Source: Phytopythium helicoides (Eukaryota > Oomycota > Peronosporomycetes > Pythiales > Pythiaceae). Taken from it: a stretch of DNA of 64,000 bases. Positions 41,569 to 52,094 of this stretch are shown piece by piece; the stretch's first letter is position 1; every line of letters begins with the position of its first letter. The stretch spans positions 434,001-498,000 of the forward strand of contig JANFNE010000034.1 in NCBI GenBank assembly GCA_024867545.1, given 5' to 3'. The translations under genes were made by a program, and so were the position numbers. The notes below the pieces were generated by a model, which was not told the DNA's origin, did not search any database, and saw nothing but the letters and a program-made list of their open reading frames with translations.

Positions 41569-43638
41569 GGCGACAGGCGGCGGCGGCGGGCGAAGTGGCC
41601 GACGGGGGAATTGCCCCCAGGGTACTGACGCGGTGAGCAATTCGGACAGAGAACGGCCGCGATTGTGCCTCCATATGATTCCGCAGGAGGTGGTAGCCGC
41701 ACCCCTCCGATCCGAAGCATTCCTGCTTCTGGGTGGCTCGCTCGGTATCGGATTTTGTGGCTGTTCTTGGCGGGTGGGAAGAAGCCGACGGACGCCCTGG
41801 ACGCAGCTTGTGGGTTCGCGATCTGCCGCTCCCGCTTCTACCGAATGATCTGCAGAAAGAGAGTGCCCTGACACTTTCGGCCGTATGTATCCTCGAGGAA
41901 TGGTGCTAACTTGTCGATGAGTGCTGCGCCTTGACCGTCGATTACCATGTTTGCCGCAAACATCAGGGGGGCACATGAAGGGGGGGGTGCGGATATCGTC
42001 ATGGGAGGGGCGGCACAGTTTCAACCAATCCGCGCGCATTCAAAGTCGTCGGATCGAAGGCTTTGCGTCCAATCGTAAATGTCATAGAAGCTCGAAAGAA
42101 ACTTGCCCAGACGACAGTTCCACTAGGACGCGCAAAAATTTAGCGGACTGGGCTCTGAGGTGAACCCACCGCGAGTGCGGGAAGTTCGCGAAGATGGGTT
42201 CACTCGGTCGGCACCAAGCAATTGCACCACTGCCTGATACGGCCACTCCGCGCATCTTGCACCTAAAATCCTGTACGCACCCAACGCCTCTGGCATGCCA
42301 GACGCAAGAGCAATGGCTGCAAGTAGGTACGTTTGGAATCCTCGACTAAAAGGCACGGATAGATTCATGCACCAAGCTGATCACAAGACCAGCCACGATG
42401 GCCTCAGCTGAAAGAGGATGCCACCTATTGGAGCCCTTTGCGAGTGGTCAGCGCGTTCTGGTGCTCGGATTGAGATGCAGTTTGCGTCCCGTATATGGCT
42501 TGTTGTGACTTTGTGTATCAACAAACAACGCCTTGGCAAACATACAACGCAACTCAACACGGTTTGCTCGGCGACTCTTACAATGCGTCAGTAGAGCACC
42601 TCAGCAAGTTGCCGTCGCCTCAGCTGCTTTCACAACTCGTTTGTCAATTGGAAGTTATTCGGACGAGCACGCCAGGGGACACGAGCTCGATTGATGCAAA
42701 CCCCAGCGTGAAACCTTACACTACTGACCCAATACACAGCAAACGAAAAGTCCACACGATAGACCATGCAACGCTATGCTTTGCTCGAGACTCGCATTAA
42801 AAGCTGATCGAACACGCCTGGTAACAGTTTGACCTGACATTTTCAATGCGTTCAATCTAGGTAATCAGACTAGCCCTGTTAACCAGATTGATATGCCAAC
42901 TCGCGTGTTACTGAGTGCTCCTTGATTGGAAATTGAGTGAGCGATCCTGTGATGAGCAATCGTTGAGCAATTCCCTTTGATCAGCCTTGCTCTTATCTTC
43001 GCGGCCTCGCCGAATTCCGGCGGAACAGAGTGCTCGTTTTCGTGGCATTCCAAGTGTCTCGTAGCAGAAGCCACCTGTCCCCTAATATGACGCTCGTATT
43101 AGTGCCAACTTGAGTGAGACATCATTACCTGTCAGCCTCCTTGAGCAGCGACCCGCTACTAATGGGTCGGCTGTTGCACAGTCGGCTAGAGCTGCACTAA
43201 CGAGTACTGCGATGACTTTCTTTGTGTCTGGGTCTGGTTTTGGCGCAGAGACTGCTAGTGTGAAAGTGCGTGGCAGACAGTAATCGTTGCTGGCAGCAAG
43301 GAGAGAGCATATCATCGGAGTCGTCGAGACCGCTATCCCACAACAAGTTGAAGTGATAGGCTTTCACGCAGTCAGGTGTCATGAATGTCGCGCTTCAGCC
43401 CACTGGCGCAACATTCTCACACCAAAATCAATTCAACACCTTTCATCAATTATCTGGCTGATAGAGAAACTCATTCCAACATATAATCCAAATCCATTAC
43501 ATCAAAATAGCGCAGCATCAAGTCTCGAGCAGAGTTCAGTCGCGTTTCGTGCAGGGTGCTGCGACGCGGGAGAAGCGGCGCACATGGCGTTTCGCCGCCT
43601 GAGCAGCTTGACGCCCCGCCGAGATCCGCCGCGAGCCC
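41569..43638. other. 2 kb gene-poor region
   Basis: The longest stretch without a supportable gene. It is less GC-rich than its surroundings. Several frames of 60-100 codons exist on both strands (for example 42498-42800, plus), but none shows a domain, signal peptide or neighbouring splice sites. An imperfect hairpin is at 42160-42203. No target-site duplications, terminal repeats or transposase remnants were recognised. The first 150 bases hold the promoter of HECT copy A and the last 100 that of the DUF676 gene. Confidence 0.4.
42160..42203. repeat. imperfect inverted repeat (hairpin)
   Basis: Arms GTGAACCCA (42160-42168) and TGGGTTCAC (42195-42203) are exact complements. An inner pair CGCGA (42170-42174) and TCGCG (42186-42190) extends the stem with a bulge. 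It stands alone in the gene-poor gap; function unknown. Confidence 0.5.
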
Positions 43639-45146
43639 ATGGACGCCGCCGCCGAGCGCCGCGTGCTGCCGCCGCACGTCGTCGTGCTGGTGCACGGCAA
43701 CAACGGCACGCCGAGCGACTTTGACGCCGTGGAGCGCGCGCTGCGCCGGCGCTACGGCGACCGGCAGCTGCTCGTGGTCAAGTCGAGCGCCAACAGCGCC
43801 AACACGTCGCTGGGCGTCGAGGTGGGCGGCGCGCGGCTGGCGCAGGAGGTCGTGGACGCCGTGCTGGCGCTCGACCTCGACCCCGACGTGCAGCGCTACC
43901 GCCTGTCCATCATCGGCCACTCGCTCGGCGGGCTCTACGCGCGCTACGCCGTCGCGCACATCACCGACACGCTCGCCATGCTCAACATAGAGTTCGTCAG
44001 CTTCGTCACGGTCTGCACGCCGCACCTCGGCTCGCGGCGTGCGCGCGGACCCTCCACCATCAAGGTGCGCGTGCGGAGGTGGAGAGCCCCACCTTGTCTT
44101 TTCTGGGGACTGACACTTTCTGCAGAACATCCTGCGCATCGGCGTGCACAAAGTGCTGGCCACCAAGAAGATCTACGGACAGACCGGCATCGATCTACTC
44201 ATGGACTGTACGCCGTTGCATAGTCTTTAGGGCCTGAATTCGCGTCGTCTAACACAGCGTGCTCGACGTGGCAGGCCCGAATGCGCAACCTGAGAACAGC
44301 GGGTTTCGATTCAGCTTCACGTCTTCGCCGCCACCAGAGCAGAACGTTTCGCCTGAACCTTCTGCTGTCGCCTCCTCTCGCCCACTCCTCGAAGTCATGA
44401 GCGATCCAGATTCCGAGTATGTGCGCGCTCTGAGGAAGTTCAAGCACGGGACGCTCGTCGCCATGACGGACGGGGACGTGGTTGTTCCCTTCCCGTCAGC
44501 CTCAATTCGAAGCTACAGTCCGTACAAGAGCACGTTCCTGACGGAGCGGTTCATGGACTGGCGGTGGCACATTCGGCACTCCGGGTTTACCGAGCACGCC
44601 GACGGCAGCGCGGAACACTCAGCCTTCATTGAGCGTCTAAACGAACACGTTGACCACTCGGTCGAGATCAACTCCGACGAAATGGGACTGGATGCAACGA
44701 CGGCCCCACGCTTCCCGAGTGTCGAAGGCTATGACTGTGACAATAAGCAAGAGGTCGAGTTTCCGCACTCGATGCTGTGCAATCAACAGCAGGCAATGTG
44801 CTGGCGCCGAATTGATGTGACCGTTGAGCCGAGTGGAGTGAAGGGCAAGCTGCGCCTCCATGACTGGCCAATCAACAAAATGCAGCCGCCAGGCTGCCGC
44901 GCAGACGAGTTCATCGAACTGCTTTGCGATATGATCGGCGTCGACCATGGGATGGAGCCTGTCCAGGAGGATTTAGAAAATGTTGAAGCCGACGACCCAT
45001 ATTCCCTCTTCGGCCCTGTTCACGAGCACCCAGAGAAGACCAGCACTCATGGGAATAACGTCGCAAGCTCTACCCCTGCAACGTCGGACTCGGGATCGGC
45101 GACCAGTGACGCCGAGAATGCCGACTATCCGACGATAGAGGTGTAG
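43639..45146 (+). CDS. DUF676 lipase-like serine hydrolase
   Basis: Three exons (43639-44064, 44126-44207, 44275-45146) close to 459 residues. It has the alpha/beta-hydrolase pattern of DUF676 (putative serine esterase, the FAM135/ROG1-type family): HVVVLVHGNNGTPSDFD oxyanion strand, nucleophile elbow SIIGHSLGGLYARYAVAH, TVCTPHLGSRRARGPS, then RPLLEVMSDPDSEYVRALRK and FKHGTLVAMTDGDVVVPFPS carrying the likely acid. The catalytic Ser is in GHSLG. A His late in the protein (possibly DWPINKMQ-HD region) is not assigned. The substrate is probably lipid, by family. The C-terminus is acidic and Ser-rich. The third exon start was chosen because only the acceptor at 44274 keeps the frame. Confidence 0.85.
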
Positions 45147-45280
45147 AGCTAGCTCCCAATCGCAGTAGTAGTCAGCCACTCTAGTTTGTAGATATCTACT
45201 CTCTTGACGAATATGTTCAGCATTCGATTGGGTTGTTTGGTTTCGCGTTCCTTAGCAATGCCCAGCTCTCTTCTACTACT

Positions 45281-46679
45281 TCAAGCAGTCACGGAGTGGT
45301 GCTTGTTGATGGTCTCGGTGCTCTGAAGAGCGCGAGTATATTCTTCCCGCACCTTTGCTGGTAATTTGAACCCTTGCTGTGCGCACTTGTTGGTGGCAAC
45401 CTGGCAGGCAAAGCGAATCGACTGCTCCAATGAAGGTTTCATATTGGAGCAAAGGGCAGCAATTGCTGCGCCGATGAATGAATCGCCCGCACCGACCGAC
45501 TCGACAATGTGATTCAACCTCTCTGCCTCGACGTGATGGGTTGATCTCGTACTCATGTCCAGATAGTACACTCCATCAGCTCCCCATGGACAGATGAAAG
45601 CTTGAACATACATGCTCCAGTCTTCCTCCCATCGCCCGTCGTGAACACCATCGAAAAATTGTTGCGCGGTTTGCAGACAGAGTTTGTCTTTGATATAATC
45701 CTTGGACACGAACACGTAGTTGGCTGCAGCCATGAGCCTGAGGTCAATTGCAACAACACTTTCAGCCTTCACCAGGTGATTCGTTAGAGCATTTGCAACT
45801 TACTTCTTCGCAACGCGCCAGTCGTATCGTAGCGCCTCGATTTCGACTGACAGCGTCACGTTTTGCACGGTTGCGTGCACGAGACGCATCATTTCAAGAA
45901 CGACATCCATGTTTCGGCCTTCAAAATGAAACCAGACTGGATGCTCATCTGTCGAAGCTCGAGCAGCTAAGTACTGCGTGAGTGCCGCATCAAACACTTC
46001 AAAGCTCATGTCGGGGATCCCTCGATAGTGGACGATGGTGCGCGAGCCTGTTTGTTTGCTCGACAAAATGTACTGGGCGATGGATGGTGTGAACGGATCC
46101 CCCCGTAGCACTGCTGCGAATAACGATGCTTACCGAGACAGGAAAGCTTCCTGTCATGCTCGTGTTGACCAACGAGCAATCCACTCCGAAAGATGCCAAA
46201 TCCTTGAATGCGAGCGCCGCATCCGGGTCGTTCACCGGGTCAGTCGACACTCCGATCCACCTGCAGCGCACTCCCAGCTGCGAGCACACAACCTTCGGGT
46301 ACCAAACCGCTGTTAAAGTCACCTCTTGTGTGGTCGTGGATCATCAGGCGTACAAGAGCGTTCGTGCCGTTGCCACCTCTGTTGCATGCATATCCGTCAG
46401 CTCGCTACCTCCTTTCCACAACAAGCAACTCAATCGCCTTCATAGCACACCTGCACTTCCTGACCGACAGCGCGCGGGTCTGAACATGGCACCACAGCGA
46501 CTCTCAGCGTCTACTAGGCAGCTCGCGTGCTCTGCCTCCCCAACCTTGGCATCCTCTGCCACAACAGAGGAGTGAGCTCTACGTCCTCCCACGACCGAAC
46601 AGTAGAGCGCACCTCTCGGGAACGCCTCAACCTCCTGGATGACGTCGATCGCCGCGATGCCGACGCCGATCACCTCCAT
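45281..46679 (-). CDS. ketohexokinase-like PfkB sugar kinase
   Basis: A multi-exon PfkB-family kinase closest to ketohexokinase, which phosphorylates fructose at C1. Well-supported exons are 46613-46679 (MEVIGVGIAAIDVIQEVEA), 46134-46322, 45804-46072 and 45281-45758. Between 46323 and 46612 there are one or two short exons carrying the substrate-binding GGNGTNAL and a VGQEVQ strand, whose borders I could not fix. One apparent intron there would be only 31 bases. Core matches: FGVDCSLVNTSMTGSFPVS, SRTIVHYRGIPDMS, FHFEGRN, VFVSKDYIKDKL and the PfkB signature VESVGAGDSFIGAAIAAL with the catalytic Asp, then RFACQVATNKCAQQGF as in ketohexokinase. It is expected to be cytosolic and monomeric or dimeric. 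It lies tail-to-tail with the DUF676 gene (134-base gap). Confidence 0.82.
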
Positions 46680-47458
46680 TCCTTCCTCCCTCCGTCCTTC
46701 CTCTCGGATGACGCTCGCTGCAAAGACGTGGAAGGATTTCGATGGCCCATCTTCAACTTGGCTCCCAATGGCGCGTCAAGGATGGCGTTGTTTGTTTGAT
46801 TGATTGACTCGACCACCATCGGGTCATGCATGCACCCGTGCTGCTGATGCGACGCCGAGACCTCACCGATGAACGCCATCCTGTCTGTTCGTGTGGCCGT
46901 TTTGCGCGAGGACGGCGCGTCATGCATCTGTTGCGCGGTGTTCGCAACTGAAAATACATGTTGAGGCCTCCATACAAACATCCATAGCTTTTCCCTGCCA
47001 GGCGTGATTGGCGGTCGCCCTGCTGTCTCGTCCGGGCAAGGACCACGAGGTGGTGATGTCCTCTGAGGGCTCTCCATGGCGAGAGCTGGGCTGTCGTGGC
47101 TGTGTATGGCGAATTGTATGGCAAATGTTCACGAATGTTCGCCGAGGTGGCGGCATCGCGGGTGGTGATGTTGTGCATCATCAAGTCGAGCATTTGCCCA
47201 GCGCAAAAACCATGCGAAACGTTCTAGATGATGGCTCTCTGGGGGTGTTGAAGTGGTTTTCCACCAATCCCGTCACTCCATCCTCCGTAAATTCTAGAAT
47301 AGAACGGCATTTCCACCAATCCCCGCCGCAAATGTCGCCAGCACGCGAAAAATCACCTGTATCTCGCAGAGAACACCTCGGCGACATGGCCACCACCTCG
47401 CCGCCGGGGCATTCGACAACTTGCAAGCAGCCAAGCAACCGACTAGCGAGACAAAGCG
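46680..47458. other. intergenic region
   Basis: 779 bases between the starts of the ketohexokinase-like (minus) and RING (plus) genes, so it holds two divergent promoters. Frames of up to 146 codons on the minus strand are low in protein-like features. The short direct repeat TTCCACCAATCCC occurs near 47263 and 47309; its CCAAT core may be regulatory for the RING gene. Confidence 0.35.
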
Positions 47459-48376
47459 ATGAGCGACAGCAACAGCAGTAGCAGCAGCGGCGGCCCCACG
47501 GCGGCACAGCCGCAGCCTGAGGCGCAGGCGCAGGCGCGGCCCACGTTCCTGTTCTTCCTGCCACCACCGCCGACCGTGTGGGTGCAGTTCGGCGACGGCG
47601 TGCAGCTCGGCTTCACGCCCAGCCCGGCGGCGTACCTGAACTCGATCTTCGGCGGCAACGTGGCCTTTTCCGGTGCGAACGCGGGCTTCCCGGGCACCGG
47701 CGGCGGCGCGGCGGACCCGATGATGCGCGCGCTGCACGAGCTGTTCATGCGCAGCCAGCAGCAGCAACACGGCCCGCCGCCCACGAGCAAGCACTTCTTG
47801 GACAGCCTGCCAGTCAAGACGTGGACCACGGCCATGAACGAGAGCGAGAAGCACTGCGACTGCGCCATCTGCCTCTGCGACTACGAGAAGGACGACATGG
47901 TCATGACGCTGCCGTGCGGACACGCCTTCCACAAGGACTGCGGCACGCCGTGGCTTGTGGAACACAATGTGTGCCCTACGTGCCGCTACCAGCTCCCCAC
48001 CCAGCAGAGCGAGGAGCAGCAGGCCGCCCAGACGACCCAGGCGACGCAGACGCAGGCGGAGCCTGAGCACGAGCCAGACCACGAGCCCGAGGCGGAAAGT
48101 GACGTTTCGAGCCGCACGTCGGGAATCCGCCGTCCGCGCTCGCCTTCAATCAGCGCCCCGGAGCGCATTGTGCGTCAGCGCGTGGACGAGAGCGCAACAG
48201 TTCTTCCTGGTGCCGTGACTGAGGACGACGTGGACCTCGACAGCATGCTGGAGGAGGAGGCCAGCCGATTCGTGGAGGACGAGAGGCGGCAGCTTTCTGG
48301 GCCGGCGGACAGCGTGGACTTTGACGACGTGGATGTCGAGGAGCTGCTGCACGACACCCAAGGCAGCTGCAACTAG
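47459..48376 (+). CDS. RING-H2 finger protein, putative E3 ligase
   Basis: An intronless gene of 305 residues. The N-terminal part is Ser/Gln/Pro-rich with PTFLFFLPPPPTVWVQFGDG and a Gly-rich linker. The RING-H2 finger (about 138-180) reads CAICLCDYEKDDMVMTLPCG with HAFHKDCGTPWLVEH and CPTCRYQLP, that is C-x2-C...C-x-H-x2-H-x2-C...C-x2-C, as in RNF115/RNF126-type ligases. The C-terminal third is acidic, Gln/Glu-rich and disordered (DDVDLDSMLEEEASRFVEDE), ending DVEELLHDTQGSCN. RING-H2 fingers recruit E2-ubiquitin directly. The substrate is unknown. The lack of membrane segments suggests a soluble ligase. Confidence 0.85.
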   Translation: MSDSNSSSSSGGPTAAQPQPEAQAQARPTFLFFLPPPPTVWVQFGDGVQLGFTPSPAAYLNSIFGGNVAFSGANAGFPGTGGGAADPMMRALHELFMRSQQQQHGPPPTSKHFLDSLPVKTWTTAMNESEKHCDCAICLCDYEKDDMVMTLPCGHAFHKDCGTPWLVEHNVCPTCRYQLPTQQSEEQQAAQTTQATQTQAEPEHEPDHEPEAESDVSSRTSGIRRPRSPSISAPERIVRQRVDESATVLPGAVTEDDVDLDSMLEEEASRFVEDERRQLSGPADSVDFDDVDVEELLHDTQGSCN

Positions 48377-49181
48377 GAACGTCTTCCAGCCTCCCAGTCA
48401 CGGTGACCAACCCAGTTTTGTATCCTAGACGCCTATGAGCCCGTTTGAACCCGCGCGGTCGCCATGTGCGATAGAGTAGCATTGCAGCCCGTAGTGTGCG
48501 ACGAGTACCTCGACGAGTGCGAGCCCTCCCGGTGTCCGGCCGAAGGACACCGGCAAGGCGAGCCTCGTATCGAAGGCAGTACCTAAATTAATGAATATGT
48601 ATTGAGCACATGTCAATCTCGATCCATTTGGTCGCAGCTCACAGTTCCAATGAAGGTGATGCGTGTTGCTTTCTCGAATCACTACGGGCTGGACGCAAAG
48701 ACGTCGTGCGCCTGTTGTGACGACATCGACTTGCCTGACCATTGTTGTTGTTTCCCTCACGATCACGAGCTAAAAGCCAAATCAACGTCCGACGTGAGCG
48801 ATTGATCCCTTCTGAAGTTGCAAGTGGAACGATCGTCGGATCGACTTCAACGTGAGGGCGGCGGCTTCAACTTGACTTCACGTGGGTCACACCAACTCGT
48901 TGTGGGCCACCTTATGTGTATTTCGGTATTCGGGCAAAAAAGCATCGGAATTCATTGACTTGATGTTTGTATAGTTTAATGTCTTAAGTTCGCATTTTTC
49001 GTGTCAGCCTTGGATTTTACTGCACATTCGGGCATGGTCCTCCATCTAAGTGCGATATTTTGCAAGCATTGCAGGACCATTCGAACCTGACTGCGAACTT
49101 TGACGCCGCAGGGGAAGGCGATCCAAATCCACTCACCGCCCCACCAAGCCCAAGTCGTCGCCAGCGAACGCCCCCTCCACC
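48377..49181. other. intergenic region with one small Cys-rich frame
   Basis: 805 bases between the RING gene and CCT6, both on the plus strand. The AT content rises after 48900. A frame at 48650-48805 codes for a 51-residue Cys/His-rich peptide (see separate entry). The rest should be the RING 3' UTR and CCT6 promoter. No repeat or RNA gene was recognised. Confidence 0.35.
48650..48805 (+). CDS. small Cys/His-rich open frame, doubtful gene
   Basis: A 51-residue frame from ATG 48650 with a dense metal-ligand cluster, SCACCDDIDLPDHCCCFPHD (six Cys, two His). No signal peptide is seen. The motif could bind zinc or copper, but a frame this short in an intergenic gap may be chance; there is no known family to support it. 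Confidence 0.18.
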   Translation: MKVMRVAFSNHYGLDAKTSCACCDDIDLPDHCCCFPHDHELKAKSTSDVSD

Positions 49182-51102
49182 ATGAGCGTGCGCGGCATGA
49201 ACCCGAACGCGGAGATCGTGAGCAAGTCGCAGGCGCTGCTGGTCAACGTCAGCGCGGCCAAGGGCCTGCAGGGCGTGCTCAAGTCCAACCTGGGTGCGTG
49301 TCGAGCTGGCCGCGGTTTCGTTGCTGACGCTGACGGAGGCGGTCCCCAGGCCCGCGTGGCACGCTCAAGATGCTCGTAGGCGGCGCCGGACAGATCAAGC
49401 TCACCAAGGACGGCAACGTGCTGTTGCACGAGATGCAGATCCAGCACCCCACGGCCGCGCTCATCGCGCGCGCCGCCACGGCGCAGGACGACGTGACGGT
49501 GCGTTGGTTTCCTCCGTGAACGTCTTCCCTCGGGAAGGGAAAATACGGCCGCGATCTGACTGAGAGGAGAGCACAGGGCGATGGCACCACGTCGACGGTG
49601 CTGTTCATTGGCGAGCTGCTCAAGCACGCGGAGCGCTTTTTGGCCGACGGGCTGCACCCGCGCATCCTGTCGGAGGGCTTTGAGCTTGCCAAGGACGAGG
49701 CGCTGCGCGTGCTCGACTCGCTCAAGGTCACGCGCGAGGACATCCTCAAGGACCGCGAGCTGCTCTGCTCTGTGGCTCGCACGTCGCTGCGCACCAAGCT
49801 CGACCAGAAGGTGGAGGAATTGGCGTTGAGCATTTGGAGGTATTTCGTTCATGACGGAGCTGACCATGTTTGTCGATGGCTGTAGCTTGCGGACCAGCTC
49901 ACGGAGATCGTCACGGACGCGGTGCTCACCATTGCTGTGCCGAACCGCCCCGTGGACCTGCACATGGTCGAGATCATGCACGTAAGGGGCTGAGCTGTTG
50001 CATATTCGCGTTCGTTGTGTCGCAGTTTTGACCAACTTACTGCTCATGGCAAATATCTCCATTACAGATGATGCACCAGTCGAGCAGCGACACGCGTCTG
50101 ATCAAGGGTCTCGTGCTAGACCACGGCTCGCGCCACCCGGACATGCCGACGTCGCTCGAGAACTGCTACATCATGACGTGCAACGTGTCGCTCGAGTACG
50201 AGAAGAGCGAGGTGAACTCGGGCTTCTTCTACAGCAGCGCCGAGCAGCGCGAGAAGATGGTCGAGGCGGAGCGCAAGTTCACGGACGACAAGGTGAAGCA
50301 GATCATCGAGCTGAAGCGCGAATTGTGCACGGACGAGAACAAGAAGAGCTTCGTGATCGTCAACCAGAAGGGCATTGACCCTCTGTCGCTGGACATGCTG
50401 GCAAAGGAGGGCATTCTTGCCGTTCGCCGTGCCAAGCGCCGCAACATGGAGCGGATAACGCTTGCGTGCGGCGGTATGCCGATCAACTCGACCGAGGACA
50501 TGGACGAGTCGATGCTTGGCTGGGCTGGCAAGGTGTACGAGCAGACGCTTGGCGAGGAGCGCTACACGTTTATTGAGGACGTGCAGCAGCCCAAGTCGTG
50601 CACGATCCTGATCAAGGGACCGAACGAGCACACGATCGCGCAGATCAAGGACGCGGTGCGCGACGGCATTCGTGCTGTCAACAACGCGATCGAGGACAAG
50701 GGTGTTGTTCCGGGTGCCGGTGCATTCGAGCTCGTTGCGCATGAGGCGCTGAACAAGTACCGCTCGACGGTCAAGGGTCGTGCCAAGCTCGGTGTGCAGG
50801 CTTTCGCGGACGCGCTGCTGGTGATCCCGAAGGTGCTGGCCGAGAACTCGGGTCTGGATGTGCAGGACACGCTTATCGCGGTCCAGGAGGAGCATCTGAA
50901 CTCTGGTGAGGCGGTGGGTCTGGATCTGTTCACGGGCGAACCCATGCTACCTGCGCAGGAAGGCGTGTGGGACAACTACCGCGTCAAGCGCCAGTTCATC
51001 CACCTCGCGACGACGCTCGCGTCTCAGCTGCTGCTTGTTGACGAGGTCATGCGCGCGGGCAAGCAGATGGGTGGCGGCGGTGGCATGCAGCCCGAGGAGT
51101 AA
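49182..51102 (+). CDS. CCT6: CCT zeta subunit of TCP-1 chaperonin
   Basis: Five exons (49182-49293, 49350-49498, 49577-49810, 49886-49981, 50068-51102) give 541 residues (human 531) with every phase closing. The protein aligns throughout with CCT6: [42 protein letters not shown] at the start of exon 3 (ATP binding), [61 protein letters not shown] and [20 protein letters not shown]. It is the zeta subunit of the cytosolic CCT ring, partner of the CCT8 product encoded at the left edge of this window. The tail ends in a Gly/Met-rich segment ([10 protein letters not shown]). Confidence 0.96.
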
Positions 51103-51353
51103 GGGACTTGCAGGTTGAGAACACACAAGAAGCCGCGGATGGTAGGTGTATTTGGCTGGCGAGCATGAATTTTAATACAACAAAAGAAGAGAGACTCGAC
51201 GCGATCTTTCCTGTCATGGTAGCGTGACAAGCAAGGCGCAACTTGTGGTCCATGTAGCACCGCTGGCAGACGCATGGCAACATGTATTTACCGCTCATAA
51301 TTCAATGCTGCCCGGAAGATAGGAGACAAAAAGCACGCGGGTGGCAAGCGATG

Positions 51354-51374
51354 GCTGCTGCTGCTGCTGCTGCT
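51354..51374. repeat. (GCT)7 microsatellite
   Basis: Seven perfect GCT units, immediately after (3' of) the TGA of the Qb-SNARE gene, sharing one base with the stop codon (51374-51376, minus). It is read as AGC repeats in the mRNA 3' UTR. Confidence 0.9.
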
Positions 51375-51872
51375 CACCGGATGAACAATAGATAGAAGAC
51401 AAGGATGTCGGTGATGCTGAGCGCGATGATGATGAGCCAGAGGATGACCTTGCGGCGATAGGACCGGTCGGCGATGATCTTGAGATAGTGGCGCACCTGG
51501 CCCGTCATGGAGTGCGTGTCCGAAACCATGCCCTTCATGTCGTGCAGCTGCGAGCGCTGCAGCTCCAGGTCCACGAGCACATTCTTGGCCACCTCCTCGG
51601 ACTCGTTCACCGTACGCCGCGTCTGCTCAATGTTGTCGGACGTGCGCAGCAGCGTGCGTACGCTCTGCTCCATCGCGTCGCCACCACCAGTTTGTCAGTC
51701 GGCCGCCTCAAGTCGAGTCCAACATAACGAGGCGACGCACCGAGTCGGCGGCGAAGAACGTGCTATAGTTGTTGTTGGCCAGCGCGTCGTTGGCGCCCGA
51801 GCCGTAGCTCGACACGGACGCGCCACGTGCGTTGCTGCTGGCCGCGAGGTCCCGGAAGCTGCCGTCGGGCAT
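51374..51872 (-). CDS. short Qb-SNARE (Vti1/NPSN-like)
   Basis: Two exons (51741-51872 and 51374-51664) encode 140 residues. A 45-residue Ser/Ala/Asn-rich leader is followed by a SNARE helix (RTLLRTSDNIEQTRRTVNES, then NVLVDLELQRSQLHDMKGMV with the layer-0 Gln in LQRSQL) and a C-terminal membrane anchor (VILWLIIIALSITDILVFYL) with a two-residue tail after it. This fits the Qb group (Vti1, NPSN, membrin). The usual N-terminal three-helix Habc domain (about 90 residues) is absent: the gene is too short to hold it and the leader looks disordered. It would act in Golgi or endosomal fusion. It is divergent from MMTAG2 (222-base gap). Confidence 0.8.
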
Positions 51873-52094
51873 GGCTGGATGGCTGGCTGGCTGGCGCGTC
51901 CTGCTGGTCGAGGGAGGTCGAGGATTCAGCTATGGCGTTCCATGATTTTTTTCGCTCAACAAAGATCTCGACAAGATTGGTGTGGCAGGTTGATATGATA
52001 TATAAAAAGGAAGTGAATGATCTTCTAATTAGTGTGGCATAGTTCACTCCTTGACCACACGAAAAAAACTACCGAGAAGACTGGACGGACACGC

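Noticed and set aside
42498..42800. 100-codon plus-strand frame in the gene-poor gap
   Set aside because: No domain, no splice context and no conserved pattern; composition is not distinct from random sequence.
47294..48082. 262-codon minus-strand frame
   Set aside because: Antisense to the RING protein; the leucine/arginine repeats mirror the Gln/Pro-rich codons on the other strand.
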